From the NCBI GenBank assembly GCA_050699955.1, contig JBOHGD010000001.1, forward strand, positions 62,001 through 126,000: a stretch of 64,000 nucleotides of DNA, read 5' to 3'. Under the pieces are notes generated by a model, which saw nothing but the letters and a program-made list of their open reading frames with translations, did no database searches and was not told the origin of the DNA. This DNA comes from GCA-003244245 sp050699955. Its GTDB lineage: Bacteria > Actinomycetota > Actinomycetes > Mycobacteriales > Pseudonocardiaceae. Numbering within the stretch: the stretch's first letter is position 1; the number at the start of each line of letters is the position of its first letter. Both the position numbers and the translations under genes were made by a program. Positions 45,804-54,175 of the stretch are shown here, in pieces.

Positions 45804-47368
45804 CGGGCCTCCTCGCCGGCTTTGTCTCCGGCTGTCACCACGGCCTCGAGCAGGGCGTCGAGGTCACGCTCAGTGGCATGCGGGTTGAGCAGGGTGAGTT
45901 TGAGCCAGACGGCTCCTTCGTATTCGGTGCGGCCGATCACCGCCCGGCCCTCGGCGAGCAGTACCCGGCGTAGTTCTGCGTTGATCAGGTCCTGGTCCCG
46001 CCGCCATCCGGTGGGCCGGTAGCGGAACATCACGGTGCTGAGCACCGGTTCGGCGAACAGTTCGAGCCGGGGGTGGGCGGCCACCCGGGCGGCGCCGTGG
46101 CGGGCCAGGTCGTGGCAGCGGTCGACGAGCGCCTCCATCCCGGTGCGGCCGAGTGCGCGAAGCGTGACTGCGATCTTGAACACGTCGGGTCTGCGGGTGG
46201 TGCGCAGGGACCGACGCAGCCGGCTCGGGTAACCGGCCTGTTCATCGTCCTCGGCATTGAGGTAGGCCACGCTGCGCTCCAGCGGGGCGAACAGCTCGGC
46301 GCTGCGGGCCAGGAAGATCCCGGCGGGCACCGGCTGCCACCCGAACTTGTGCAGATCCAGCGCTACCGAGTGGGCCCGCTCCAGCCCGGTCAGCAACGGT
46401 ACGAGGCGACGGGAGAACAGGGCGCCTCCGCCGTAGGCCGCGTCCACGTGCAGCCAGGTACCGGACTCGGCCGCGATGTCGGCGATCTCGGCCAGCGGGT
46501 CGATCGCGCCGACGTCAGTGGTGCCCGCAGTTGCCACCACCGCGACCGGCGTCTCGCCACACTCGTGCAGCGCGGCCAGCTCATGGCGCAGCGCCGGGAT
46601 GTCGATGGTGTGGTCGGCGTTGGTGCGTACGGCGATGACGGCGTCCTCGCCCAGCCCGAGCAGCCCGGCGCTGCGGGCCACCGAGAAGTGCGTGGCGGTG
46701 GAGCAGAGCACCCGCAGCCGCCCCGCCTCATCCGGGGCCAGACCCTGTTGGCTGGTCCTGCGGCCTCGCCCGGCTCGTGCAGCGAAATCCCGCGCGAGCA
46801 GCAGGCCCATCAGGTTGGACTCGGTGCCGCCCGAGGTGACAGCGCCCGCGGCGTCCGCCTGGTAGCCGACGAGCTGGGCGAGTGTGGCCACGACTTCGGG
46901 TTCCAGCGCGGTGCCCGATGGTGCCTGATCCCATGAGTCCATCGACGGGTTGAGCGCGGCGGCCGCGAGGTCGGCGGCGACCGCGACCGCCAGGGGTGGG
47001 CAGTGCAGGTGGCCGGCACAGCGCGGGTCGGCCGGATCGGCCGCTCCGGCCGCGAACATCCTGGTCAGCTCCGTGAGTGCGGCCGCAGCTCCGATGCCGA
47101 CCTCGGGAAGGAACTCGTGGCCTGCCGCCTTTCTGACGGCGGTCTCGAGGCTGCTGTGGCTGGCTCCCGGTATGGGTCCGTCCCGGTCGGCCGCTCCGCG
47201 AGCGAGCGCATCGAGCACGATGGCGAGCAGCGGACGCAGCTGATCCGGACCGAGCGCACCTCCGGCCAATGCGGTGGTGGGTGTGGCGAGCGGCCCGGGT
47301 GGGTGGCTGTTCGCGAGATCACCGACGGCGGCACCATCCAGGGCAATTAGGTGAGCCTCACCAAGCAT
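45800..47368 (-). CDS. PLP-dependent diamine-forming decarboxylase (DesA-like)
   Basis: Group II pyridoxal-phosphate decarboxylase of about 522 residues. CGHLHCPPLAVAVAADL and NPSMDSWDQAPSGTALEPE match siderophore lysine and diaminobutyrate decarboxylases; the PLP fold shows TSGGTESNLMGLLLA, WLHVDAAYGGGALFS and the Schiff-base Lys in VALDLHKFGWQPVP. With no aminotransferase for diaminobutyrate nearby, lysine to cadaverine is the more likely reaction. ATG at 47368 is the only ATG near the start, but the iron box then falls in codons 2 to 8; the frame is also open to 47404, and TTG at 47269 is a downstream alternative. Confidence 0.9.
   Translation of the reverse strand: MLGEAHLIALDGAAVGDLANSHPPGPLATPTTALAGGALGPDQLRPLLAIVLDALARGAADRDGPIPGASHSSLETAVRKAAGHEFLPEVGIGAAAALTELTRMFAAGAADPADPRCAGHLHCPPLAVAVAADLAAAALNPSMDSWDQAPSGTALEPEVVATLAQLVGYQADAAGAVTSGGTESNLMGLLLARDFAARAGRGRRTSQQGLAPDEAGRLRVLCSTATHFSVARSAGLLGLGEDAVIAVRTNADHTIDIPALRHELAALHECGETPVAVVATAGTTDVGAIDPLAEIADIAAESGTWLHVDAAYGGGALFSRRLVPLLTGLERAHSVALDLHKFGWQPVPAGIFLARSAELFAPLERSVAYLNAEDDEQAGYPSRLRRSLRTTRRPDVFKIAVTLRALGRTGMEALVDRCHDLARHGAARVAAHPRLELFAEPVLSTVMFRYRPTGWRRDQDLINAELRRVLLAEGRAVIGRTEYEGAVWLKLTLLNPHATERDLDALLEAVVTAGDKAGEEAR
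47347..47365 (-). promoter_or_regulatory. DtxR/IdeR/DmdR1-type iron box
   Basis: On the minus strand the 19-base site CTTGGTGAGGCTCACCTAA has GGTGAGGCTCACC as a near-perfect inverted repeat and matches the Streptomyces desA iron box TTAGGTTAGGCTCACCTAA at 16 of 19 positions (as I recall that site). It covers the predicted 5' end of the decarboxylase gene. Iron-bound repressor here would silence the whole five-gene operon. Confidence 0.85.
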
Positions 47369-47549
47369 GATGAGACTTAATCTCAGCCACGGCCTCGCGG
47401 TCAATCAGGTGACGAGCCACGATCCGGATCGTATCTGCGGTGTGATCCCGGTGCCCGGACCTCGGCACCGCGCTGTAGCCTGAGCGTTCATCAACCGGCA
47501 CGGCGCTCAGCCCGGTCGCGGCCGGTTCACCGCGTTGCGGGGAGGGTAC

Positions 47550-47966
47550 GTGTCAGCAGGTCAGATCGCTGCGCTGATCGCTGCAGGTGCGTTCGTGATA
47601 CTGGTGGGCCTGCTCGCCGTGCCGCTGATCAAGCTGGGCCACACCCTCGACGAGGCTGCGCTGGCGATCCGCAAGGCGAGCGAGGACACCGACCCACTGC
47701 TCACCGGCGCGAACACCACGGTCACCCAGGTGAACACGCAGCTGGAGCGGCTGGACGGGATCACAGCCAATGCCCAGTCGGTGACCGGCAACGTCTCGGC
47801 GTTGACGTCCCTGTTCACCGCCACCCTGGGCGGGCCGCTGGTGCGTGCGGCGGCGCTGTCCTACGGCCTGAGCAAGGCGATGCGGCGGCGCCGCAAGTCG
47901 CACCAGGAGACGGCGGATAGCAGTCAGGGGCGCCGTGCGCGGCGACGGGTAGGGGCTCGCCGGTGA
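47550..47966 (+). CDS. DUF948 family membrane protein
   Basis: Protein of 138 residues with one N-terminal transmembrane helix (AALIAAGAFVILVGLLAVPL) and a helical region with coiled-coil character (GANTTVTQVNTQLERLDGITA), matching the DUF948 family found next to alaS in actinomycetes. Function is unknown. GTG at 47550 follows GGAGGG closely. It overlaps the next gene by four bases. Confidence 0.82.
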   Translation: MSAGQIAALIAAGAFVILVGLLAVPLIKLGHTLDEAALAIRKASEDTDPLLTGANTTVTQVNTQLERLDGITANAQSVTGNVSALTSLFTATLGGPLVRAAALSYGLSKAMRRRRKSHQETADSSQGRRARRRVGARR

Positions 47967-48292
47967 AGCGGTTCTTCTGGTTCGGTCTGGGTATTGCCGC
48001 CGGAGTCGCGGCGAGCCGCAAGGTCAGCGGCGCTGCCCGCCGCATGACGCCCGCGGGCGCGGCCGAGAACGTCGGCGATGCGGTCCGGGAACTTGCCGCG
48101 GCGGTCGGCTCCTTCGGCGCCGACGTGCGGGCCGGGATGGTCGAGCGAGAAGAAGAACTGCGCGCCACCGTTGTCGAACGCACCGGAATCGACACCGCGC
48201 CCCGGCATCTGGCCCGGGGCGGCTCCGGATGGACCGCGCCACCTGCGCCGGGCAATACCCGAGCGCGCCGGGCCGGGAGAGCGCAGGCCTAG
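47963..48292 (+). CDS. Small conserved actinobacterial protein (DUF6167-like)
   Basis: Protein of 109 residues with a weak N-terminal hydrophobic helix (KRFFWFGLGIAAGVAASRK) and a polar, helical remainder ending in a basic tail. Proteins of this shape regularly precede alaS with a DUF948 partner in actinomycetes. The GTG start overlaps the DUF948 stop (GTGA). No catalytic residues are evident; a structural partnership with the DUF948 protein is an inference from the fixed pairing. Confidence 0.75.
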   Translation: MKRFFWFGLGIAAGVAASRKVSGAARRMTPAGAAENVGDAVRELAAAVGSFGADVRAGMVEREEELRATVVERTGIDTAPRHLARGGSGWTAPPAPGNTRARRAGRAQA

Positions 48293-48374
48293 CCTTCGAG
48301 GTGTCCCGCGCAGGTTCCGGCCTTCCCGCCGCACTCTGCCCCCGCCGCCCGATCCTGTTTCTCGAGGAAGACCC

Positions 48375-51062
48375 GTGCAGACCCACGAGATCCGCCAACG
48401 GTTCCTGCAGCACTTCGAACGCTCGGGGCACACTGTGGTGCCCAGCGCTTCGCTGCTGCTCGACGACCCGAACCTGCTGTTCGTCAACGCAGGAATGGTG
48501 CCGTTCAAACCCTACTTTCTCGGCCAGATGACACCGCCCTACCCCCGGGCGACCTCGGTCCAGAAATGCGTGCGCACCCCGGATATCGAGGAGGTGGGCA
48601 AGACCACCCGGCACAACACGTTCTTCCAGATGGCGGGCAACTTCTCCTTCAGTGACTATTTCAAATCGGGGGCCATCGAGCTCGCCTGGCAACTGGTGAC
48701 CGCCAGCCAGGACAGCGGCGGCTACGGCCTCGATCCGGACCGCATCTGGGTCACGGTGTACGAAGACGACGACGAGGCCGAGCGGCTGTGGCGCGAGGTC
48801 TGCGGTCTCCCGGCTGAGCGCATCCAACGCCGCGGTATGGACGACAACTTCTGGTCCATGGGAGTGCCGGGGCCGTGCGGACCCTCCTCGGAGATCTACT
48901 ACGACCGTGGCCCCGAGTACGGACGCGCCGGCGGCCCGGTCGTTGACGAGGACAGGTATCTGGAGATCTGGAATCTCGTCTTCATGCAGAACGAACGCGG
49001 CGCCTCCGCAGGCCCCGGTAAGAGTGACTTCCCGATTTTCGGTCCGCTGCCCGCCAAGAGCATCGATACCGGGATGGGTATCGAGCGGGTCGCGTTGCTG
49101 CTGCAGGACGTGGCGAACGTATACGAGACCGATCTGCTGCGGCCGGTGATCAGCAAGGTCGAGGAACTGTCCGGACGCCGCTATGGTGCCCATGACGAGT
49201 CCGCTGCTGTGCTCTTTCGAGTGATCGCTGACCACGCCCGTACCGGCGTCATGCTGATCGGCGACGGGGTCACACCCGGCAACGAGGCGCGCGGCTATGT
49301 GCTGCGCAGGCTGTTGCGCCGCACCGTGCGCTCCGCGCGGCTGCTCGGCGTGACCGGGCCGGTGCTCGGCGAGATCGCCGCGGTGGTGCGCGACACGATG
49401 GGCCCGTCCTACCCGGAGATCGTGGCCGACTACCAGCGCATCGAGACGGTCGCCCGCGCCGAGGAGGAGGCCTTCCTGGCGACGTTGTCGGCCGGGTCCC
49501 GAATCTTTGATCTGGCAGTGGCGCGGACCCGTGCGGCGGGTGGTTCTCAGCTGGCCGGAGACGAGGTCTTTGCGCTGCATGACACCTACGGGTTCCCGAT
49601 CGATCTCACCCTGGAGATGGCAGGCGAGGCCGGCCTGTCCGTCGACGAGGTGGGTTTCCGCAGGCTGATGCAGCAGCAGCGGCAGCGGGCCAAGGCCGAC
49701 GCCGCGGCCCGCCGCTCCGGGCACGGGGATCTCAGCGAATACCGCACCGTGCTGGACAACCACGGCAGGACCGACTTCCTGGGCTACACCGATCTGGCTG
49801 CCGAGGCCCGGGTGGTCGGCCTGCTGGTCGACGGAACCGGGGTGGGCGCGGCCGGTGCGGGCAGCGCGGTGGAGGTGGTGCTGGACCGCACTCCGTTCTA
49901 CGCGGAAGGCGGTGGACAGCAGGCCGATGCCGGCCGCCTGGTCGGCGACGGGTTCGCCGTCGACGTGGCCGACGTGCAGTCGCCGGTGGACGGCCTCTCG
50001 GTGCACCGGGGCATGGTCGTGGCCGGCGAGGTCCGGCTGGATGCCCCGGTTTTCGCGCAGGTGGACGTCACCCGCAGGCAGGCCGTGGCCAGGGCGCATT
50101 CCGCGACGCACCTGGTGCACTCCGGCATCCGCAGAGCACTGGGCACCAGCGCCGCGCAGGCCGGCTCACTCAACGCGCCTGGGCGGCTGCGGTTCGACTT
50201 CACCTCACCGGGTGGAGCGGTGCCGCCCAGCGTGCTGGCCGATGTCGAGGACGAGGTCAACGAGGTGTTGTTGCGCTCGCTACCCATCACCGCCGACGTG
50301 ATGCCGATCCAGGCCGCCCGCCAGGTGGGGGCGATCGCGATGTTCGGCGAGAAGTACGGCGACGCGGTACGGGTGGTCACGATCGGTGACTATTCCAAGG
50401 AACTCTGCGGCGGCACGCACGTGCCCAACTCAGCTGATATCGGGCTCGTCAAGCTGCTGTCCGAGGCATCCATCGGCTCCGGGGTGCGCCGGGTGGAGGC
50501 GCTGGTGGGTCTTGACGCGTTTCGCTTCCTGGCTCGCGAGCATGTGCTGGTCGCGCAGCTCGCCGAGCAGTTCAAGGCCAGGCCCGAGGAGTTGCCGGAG
50601 CGCATCGGTGTCCTCACCGAGCGGCTGCGTGCGGCGGAACGGGAGCTGGAGCGGCTGCGCGCCGCCGCGGTGCTGTCCTCGGCAGGCCCGCTGACCGACC
50701 TGGCCGAGCAGGTCGGCGGAACGTCGCTGGTGGCCGCGGCCACTCAGGACGGGGTCAACGGCGCCGACCTGCGGGCACTGGCCACCGACGTCCGGGCGCG
50801 CCTCGGCGAACGCCCCGGGGTGGTAGCCCTGTTCAGTCCCGACCCCGCTGCGGGCAGGGTCTCCTTCGTGGTGGCCACTACCGCTGCCGCGCGACAGCGC
50901 GGGCTGGCCGCGGGTGCCCTGGTGCCGGTGTTCGGCCCCGCCATCGGTGGCCGCGGTGGCGGCAAGCCGGACCTGGCCCAGGGCGGCGGCACCGAGCCGA
51001 GCGGCATCCCGGCCGCGGTCGCAGCCCTGCGAACTGAACTGGCCGGGCGCACCGGCGCGTGA
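48375..51062 (+). CDS. alaS: Alanine--tRNA ligase
   Basis: Class II synthetase of 895 residues. Catalytic core: FFQMAGNFSFSDYFK, RNTFF-like KTTRHNTFF and FGPLPAKSIDTGMGIERV. The editing domain has the zinc motif HSATHLVHSGIRRALG and the later CGGTHV; the C-Ala domain with RGGGKPDLAQGGG closes the protein. GTG start with GAGGAA five bases upstream; earlier in-frame DNA lies inside the neighbouring small genes. It overlaps ruvX by four bases, the standard actinomycete order alaS-ruvX-mltG. Confidence 0.97.
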   Translation: MQTHEIRQRFLQHFERSGHTVVPSASLLLDDPNLLFVNAGMVPFKPYFLGQMTPPYPRATSVQKCVRTPDIEEVGKTTRHNTFFQMAGNFSFSDYFKSGAIELAWQLVTASQDSGGYGLDPDRIWVTVYEDDDEAERLWREVCGLPAERIQRRGMDDNFWSMGVPGPCGPSSEIYYDRGPEYGRAGGPVVDEDRYLEIWNLVFMQNERGASAGPGKSDFPIFGPLPAKSIDTGMGIERVALLLQDVANVYETDLLRPVISKVEELSGRRYGAHDESAAVLFRVIADHARTGVMLIGDGVTPGNEARGYVLRRLLRRTVRSARLLGVTGPVLGEIAAVVRDTMGPSYPEIVADYQRIETVARAEEEAFLATLSAGSRIFDLAVARTRAAGGSQLAGDEVFALHDTYGFPIDLTLEMAGEAGLSVDEVGFRRLMQQQRQRAKADAAARRSGHGDLSEYRTVLDNHGRTDFLGYTDLAAEARVVGLLVDGTGVGAAGAGSAVEVVLDRTPFYAEGGGQQADAGRLVGDGFAVDVADVQSPVDGLSVHRGMVVAGEVRLDAPVFAQVDVTRRQAVARAHSATHLVHSGIRRALGTSAAQAGSLNAPGRLRFDFTSPGGAVPPSVLADVEDEVNEVLLRSLPITADVMPIQAARQVGAIAMFGEKYGDAVRVVTIGDYSKELCGGTHVPNSADIGLVKLLSEASIGSGVRRVEALVGLDAFRFLAREHVLVAQLAEQFKARPEELPERIGVLTERLRAAERELERLRAAAVLSSAGPLTDLAEQVGGTSLVAAATQDGVNGADLRALATDVRARLGERPGVVALFSPDPAAGRVSFVVATTAAARQRGLAAGALVPVFGPAIGGRGGGKPDLAQGGGTEPSGIPAAVAALRTELAGRTGA

Positions 51063-51523
51063 GCTCCGACGTGGGTCGCCGGCTCGGGGTGGACGTGGGC
51101 GAGGTGCGGGTCGGGGTAGCGATGAGTGATCCATCCGGCGTACTGGCGACACCTTTGGTTACCCTAAGGCGTGATCGGCGCGCCGGGACTGACCTCGACG
51201 CGCTGGCGGCACTGGTCATCGAGCATGAGGTGGTGGAGGTGGTGGTCGGGCTCCCGCGCACGCTGGCCGGGCGGCACGGCCCAGCGGCGCGCGCGGCCCA
51301 GGACTACGCCCGGATGCTGGCGGAGCGGATCGGTGACAGCGCTGCGGTGCAATTGACCGACGAGCGCCTCACCACCGTGTCGGCGACCCGGATGCTGGCT
51401 GGGAGAGGTGTCCGCGGTCGCAAGCAGCGTGCCGTGGTGGACCAGGCCGCTGCGGTGGAGATCCTGCAGGGCTGGCTCGATGCTCGGCGGCGGGCCCACG
51501 GCGGAGCGGAGGAGACGCCGTGA
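51059..51523 (+). CDS. ruvX: Putative pre-16S rRNA nuclease (YqgF/RuvX)
   Basis: RNase H-fold protein of 154 residues. LGVDVGEVRVGVAMSDPSG is the N-terminal acidic motif, VEVVVGLPRTLAGRHGPAA the second block, and LTDERLTTVSATRML the third. The family completes the 5' end of 16S rRNA in E. coli. GTG starts overlap alaS upstream and mltG downstream, so the three are coupled. Confidence 0.93.
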   Translation: MSSDVGRRLGVDVGEVRVGVAMSDPSGVLATPLVTLRRDRRAGTDLDALAALVIEHEVVEVVVGLPRTLAGRHGPAARAAQDYARMLAERIGDSAAVQLTDERLTTVSATRMLAGRGVRGRKQRAVVDQAAAVEILQGWLDARRRAHGGAEETP

Positions 51524-52749
51524 CCGACGACCTCGGGCTGTTCGGACGCACTGAGGACTCTCCGCAGCCCAGGCATTCCGGGCGGGGTGCGCGCCGCCGT
51601 GCCCGAGAACAGCAGAACTTGCAGCGTCGCCGCCGTCGTCGCATGGTGCTGGCAGCCGCGCTGGTCGTGCTGGTGCTGGCGGTCAGCGCAAGCGTCTACG
51701 GGGTGCGCGAGCTGATGAGGCTGCGGGACGTGCCGGACTACGCCGGGCCCGGTGGTGCCCAGTTGATCGTGCAAGTCAAGGACGGGGACAGCCTGAGCGA
51801 GATCGGCGCCACCCTGGTCAGTCGCGACGCGGTGGCCGGTGTCCGTGCCTTCACCCTTGCAGCGCAGGATGACCAACGGATCAAAGCGATACAACCCGGC
51901 TACTATCAGGTAAGGGTTCGGATGTCCGGCGCCGCGGCGGTGGCCAGGTTGCTCGACCCTGCGGCCCGGGTGGGGCGGCTGGAGATCCGGGCCGGCCAAC
52001 AGCTCGACGATGTCGGCTTGCCCAACGGCACCATCTCCCTCGGACTGCTCACCGCGCTGTCCCGGGCCAGCTGTGCGGTGGTCGCCGGGGCGAGCACCTG
52101 CGTGAGCCCCGCGGAACTTCGCACCGCCATGACCCAGACCGACCCCACCGGGTTCGGCGTACCCAACTGGGCCGCCGATCCGATGGCGCAGGTCGATCCG
52201 CACCGCCGTCTGGAGGGCCTCCTGGTGCCGGGGTCCTATGACGTGCGCCCGGGCAGCTCGGCGCAGGAGTTGTTGACCCAGGTCGCGAGGACTTCGGTGA
52301 CCCGGTTGCTCGCCGGGGGCATGCCGGACTCGGCGGCGGGCACCGGGTACAGCCCCTACGAGGTACTGATCATCGCCTCGATCGTCGAGCGGGAGGGCAT
52401 CGAGCCGGACTTCCGTAAGATCGCCCGGGTGATCTACAACCGGCTTGCCGCCGGGATGCCGCTGCAGATGGACTCCACCATCAACTATCCGCTTGACCAG
52501 CAGCAGGTGCGCACGACACCAGCCGATCGGGCCCGACCCGGCCCGTACAACACCTACCTCAACAAGGGGCTGCCGGTGTCCCCGATCGGGGTGCCGAGCA
52601 TGGCGGCCGTCGAAGCCGCAGCCCATCCCGATCCGGGACCTTGGCAGTACTTCGTGAAATGCCAGCAGGACGGCACGTCCTGCTTCTCGGTGACCATCGA
52701 AGAGCATGAAGCGGCGGTCAACGACGCGGTGGCCAGGGGAGTGTTCTGA
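51520..52749 (+). CDS. mltG: Endolytic murein transglycosylase MltG
   Basis: Membrane-anchored lytic transglycosylase of 409 residues that cleaves nascent peptidoglycan strands. A basic cytosolic start (RRRAREQQNLQRRRRRRM) is followed by one helix (LAAALVVLVLAVSASVYGV), a LysM-like segment (IVQVKDGDSLSEIG), and the YceG domain with the catalytic Glu in IIASIVEREG and the conserved RVIYNRLAAGMPLQMDSTI. GTG start overlaps ruvX. In mycobacteria aroE follows; here it does not. Confidence 0.95.
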   Translation: MTDDLGLFGRTEDSPQPRHSGRGARRRAREQQNLQRRRRRRMVLAAALVVLVLAVSASVYGVRELMRLRDVPDYAGPGGAQLIVQVKDGDSLSEIGATLVSRDAVAGVRAFTLAAQDDQRIKAIQPGYYQVRVRMSGAAAVARLLDPAARVGRLEIRAGQQLDDVGLPNGTISLGLLTALSRASCAVVAGASTCVSPAELRTAMTQTDPTGFGVPNWAADPMAQVDPHRRLEGLLVPGSYDVRPGSSAQELLTQVARTSVTRLLAGGMPDSAAGTGYSPYEVLIIASIVEREGIEPDFRKIARVIYNRLAAGMPLQMDSTINYPLDQQQVRTTPADRARPGPYNTYLNKGLPVSPIGVPSMAAVEAAAHPDPGPWQYFVKCQQDGTSCFSVTIEEHEAAVNDAVARGVF

Positions 52750-52776
52750 TCTCCGTGCACCATCCCGACAGCGCCG

Positions 52777-52804
52777 TTGTCCACAGTCACCGGTGCTGTC
52801 CACA
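52777..52804 (+). promoter_or_regulatory. Pair of DnaA-box-like 9-mers
   Basis: TTGTCCACA (52777-52785) is the exact actinomycete DnaA box, and CTGTCCACA (52796-52804) follows in the same orientation 19 bases on. They lie in the gap between mltG and the prepilin peptidase gene. A titration or regulatory site is possible; chance is not excluded. Confidence 0.4.
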
Positions 52805-52857
52805 GCCGGCTAGCGGCCGATCCACCCGTGGCACCGCAGCGCGGCAGGCTGCGCAGG

Positions 52858-53481
52858 GTGAACAGTGTGCTGACGGTCCTGGCCGCAACAGCGTCGGGGC
52901 TGGCGGCCGGTGCCGGGGGCGCGGTACTGCTGCGCCGGATCCCGCGGGGTGTGCGGATTCCGCCGCTGGTCTGCGCTGTGGTGGTGGCGGCACTGTGGGT
53001 GATGGTGGGCGCGCGGACTAGCGAGCTGTCGCTGTGGTGGTGGCCGGTCCCGTTGGTGCTGTCCTGGGCGGGCGTGCTGTTGGGGGGTGCCGACTTGGTC
53101 GCCCGGCGTCTGCCGGATGCCCTGACGCTGCCGGCCTATCCGGTGGTCGCTGTGCTGGTAGGGATCGCTGCGGCCGGCGCCGGGGACGCCGAGCCGCTGG
53201 TCCGGGCCGTCGGCGGTGCGCTGCTGTGGGCCGGTGGTTACGCCCTGGTGCGGCTGGTCTCCCCGGATGCTCTGGGTGGTGGAGATGTCAAACTGGCGGG
53301 CAGCCTGGGTGCGCTGACCGCCGCCCCCTCCTGGTCGGGCTTGCTGCTGGCCGTGCTGGCGGCCACTGCGCTGACCGTGGCCGTCGCCGGGCCCGCCAGA
53401 CTGTTCGGCTACCGCGATGTGCCGCACGGTCCGGCGATGCTCGCGGCGGCCTGGCTGGTGGTGCTGCATTCGTCTGTATGA
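52858..53481 (+). CDS. Prepilin peptidase (A24 family, type IV leader peptidase C-terminal domain)
   Basis: Integral membrane aspartic peptidase of about 207 residues with six or seven helices. The catalytic aspartates are in ADLVARRLPDALTLP and in the SPDALGGGDVKLAG motif. It lacks the N-terminal Cys-rich methylase domain of longer enzymes, as do most actinomycete copies. No pilus genes are in the window, so the substrate is elsewhere. The start is uncertain: GTG at 52858 gives a hydrophobic N-terminus directly; GTG at 52828 and TTG at 52777 are in frame. Confidence 0.88.
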   Translation: MNSVLTVLAATASGLAAGAGGAVLLRRIPRGVRIPPLVCAVVVAALWVMVGARTSELSLWWWPVPLVLSWAGVLLGGADLVARRLPDALTLPAYPVVAVLVGIAAAGAGDAEPLVRAVGGALLWAGGYALVRLVSPDALGGGDVKLAGSLGALTAAPSWSGLLLAVLAATALTVAVAGPARLFGYRDVPHGPAMLAAAWLVVLHSSV

Positions 53482-53530
53482 CGGGTCCCCGACGTCACAG
53501 GTAGGGGTCCATCCGCCATCGACCCACCAC

Positions 53531-53670
53531 ATGCATATTCCGGATCCGAAGCCAAACCGCGTAGCCGACTGGGACGACTTGCCGCAGTGGCAGCAAGAAA
53601 CTGATACGGAAATCTCGAACGTATTGAACGGGAGCCTTGATAATCAGTTCGGTACCTGCTCCGGGCCCTA
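53531..53670 (+). pseudogene. Fragment of an unknown protein gene
   Basis: This short stretch reads MHIPDPKPNRVADWDDLPQW and onward to about 53670 with a composition like real coding sequence, more A+T-rich than its neighbours. It then runs into the antisense of the PhzF relic, so only the first 45 or so codons appear genuine. I do not recognise the family with certainty. Confidence 0.3.
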
Positions 53671-54140
53671 TCCGGCGGCGTGGTGTGACAGCGTGCCGTC
53701 CAGGACGGTGACGGCGCACCCGGTGAGCTCCACCCGGTCGCCTCGCAGTGCGGTGCCGACCAGGCCGGTCCGGGCCGACGCCTGCAGCCCGGTGAGGCGG
53801 TCCCGGCCGAGACGCTTCGACCAGTAGGGGGCCAGCGCGGTGTGTGCGCTGCCGGTGACCGGATCCTCGGGGATGCCGACAGCGGGGGCGAAGAAGCGGG
53901 AGACGAAGTCGTAGCCGCTGCCCGGATCCGCGGGTGCGGTGGTGATGACCCCGCGGATGCCGCCGAGGCGGGACAGTGCGGTGAGGTCGGGTGCCAGCCG
54001 GCGGACAGCCGCCTCGTCGGGCAGGACGGCGAGCAGATCACCGAGAGCGCCGGTGCGGTGGACCGTCTCCGGCTCAGCGCGCTGGAGGTCGCCTGGTCGC
54101 GGAGGCTGCCGTCGCGGAAGGCTGAGCTTGGCACGGCAGG
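53668..54140 (-). pseudogene. C-terminal fragment of a PhzF-type isomerase/epimerase gene
   Basis: About 155 codons match the C-terminal half of PhzF family proteins: GDLLAVLPDEAAVRRLAPDL, SGYDFVSRFFAPAVGIPEDP, VTGSAHTALAPYWSKRLG, and GDRVELTGCAVTVLDGTL. The N-terminal half, which should carry the catalytic Glu and the first diaminopimelate-epimerase-like domain, is missing; the frame is lost as the sequence approaches the divergent aroC start. It should be inactive. Together with the fragment at 53531 it fills the gap between the prepilin peptidase gene and aroC. Confidence 0.7.
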
Positions 54141-54175
54141 GCCGTGGGTGTCCGGCTGCGTGGCAGACTGGCGCA

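Noticed and set aside
48024..50120. 698-codon minus-strand frame opposite alaS
   Set aside because: alaS on the plus strand is complete with its zinc and editing motifs; this frame is its antisense.
53602..53640. TCGAAC followed by TTGAACG, considered as another LexA box
   Set aside because: The right half reads TTGAAC, not GTTCGA, so the inverted symmetry needed by LexA is absent.
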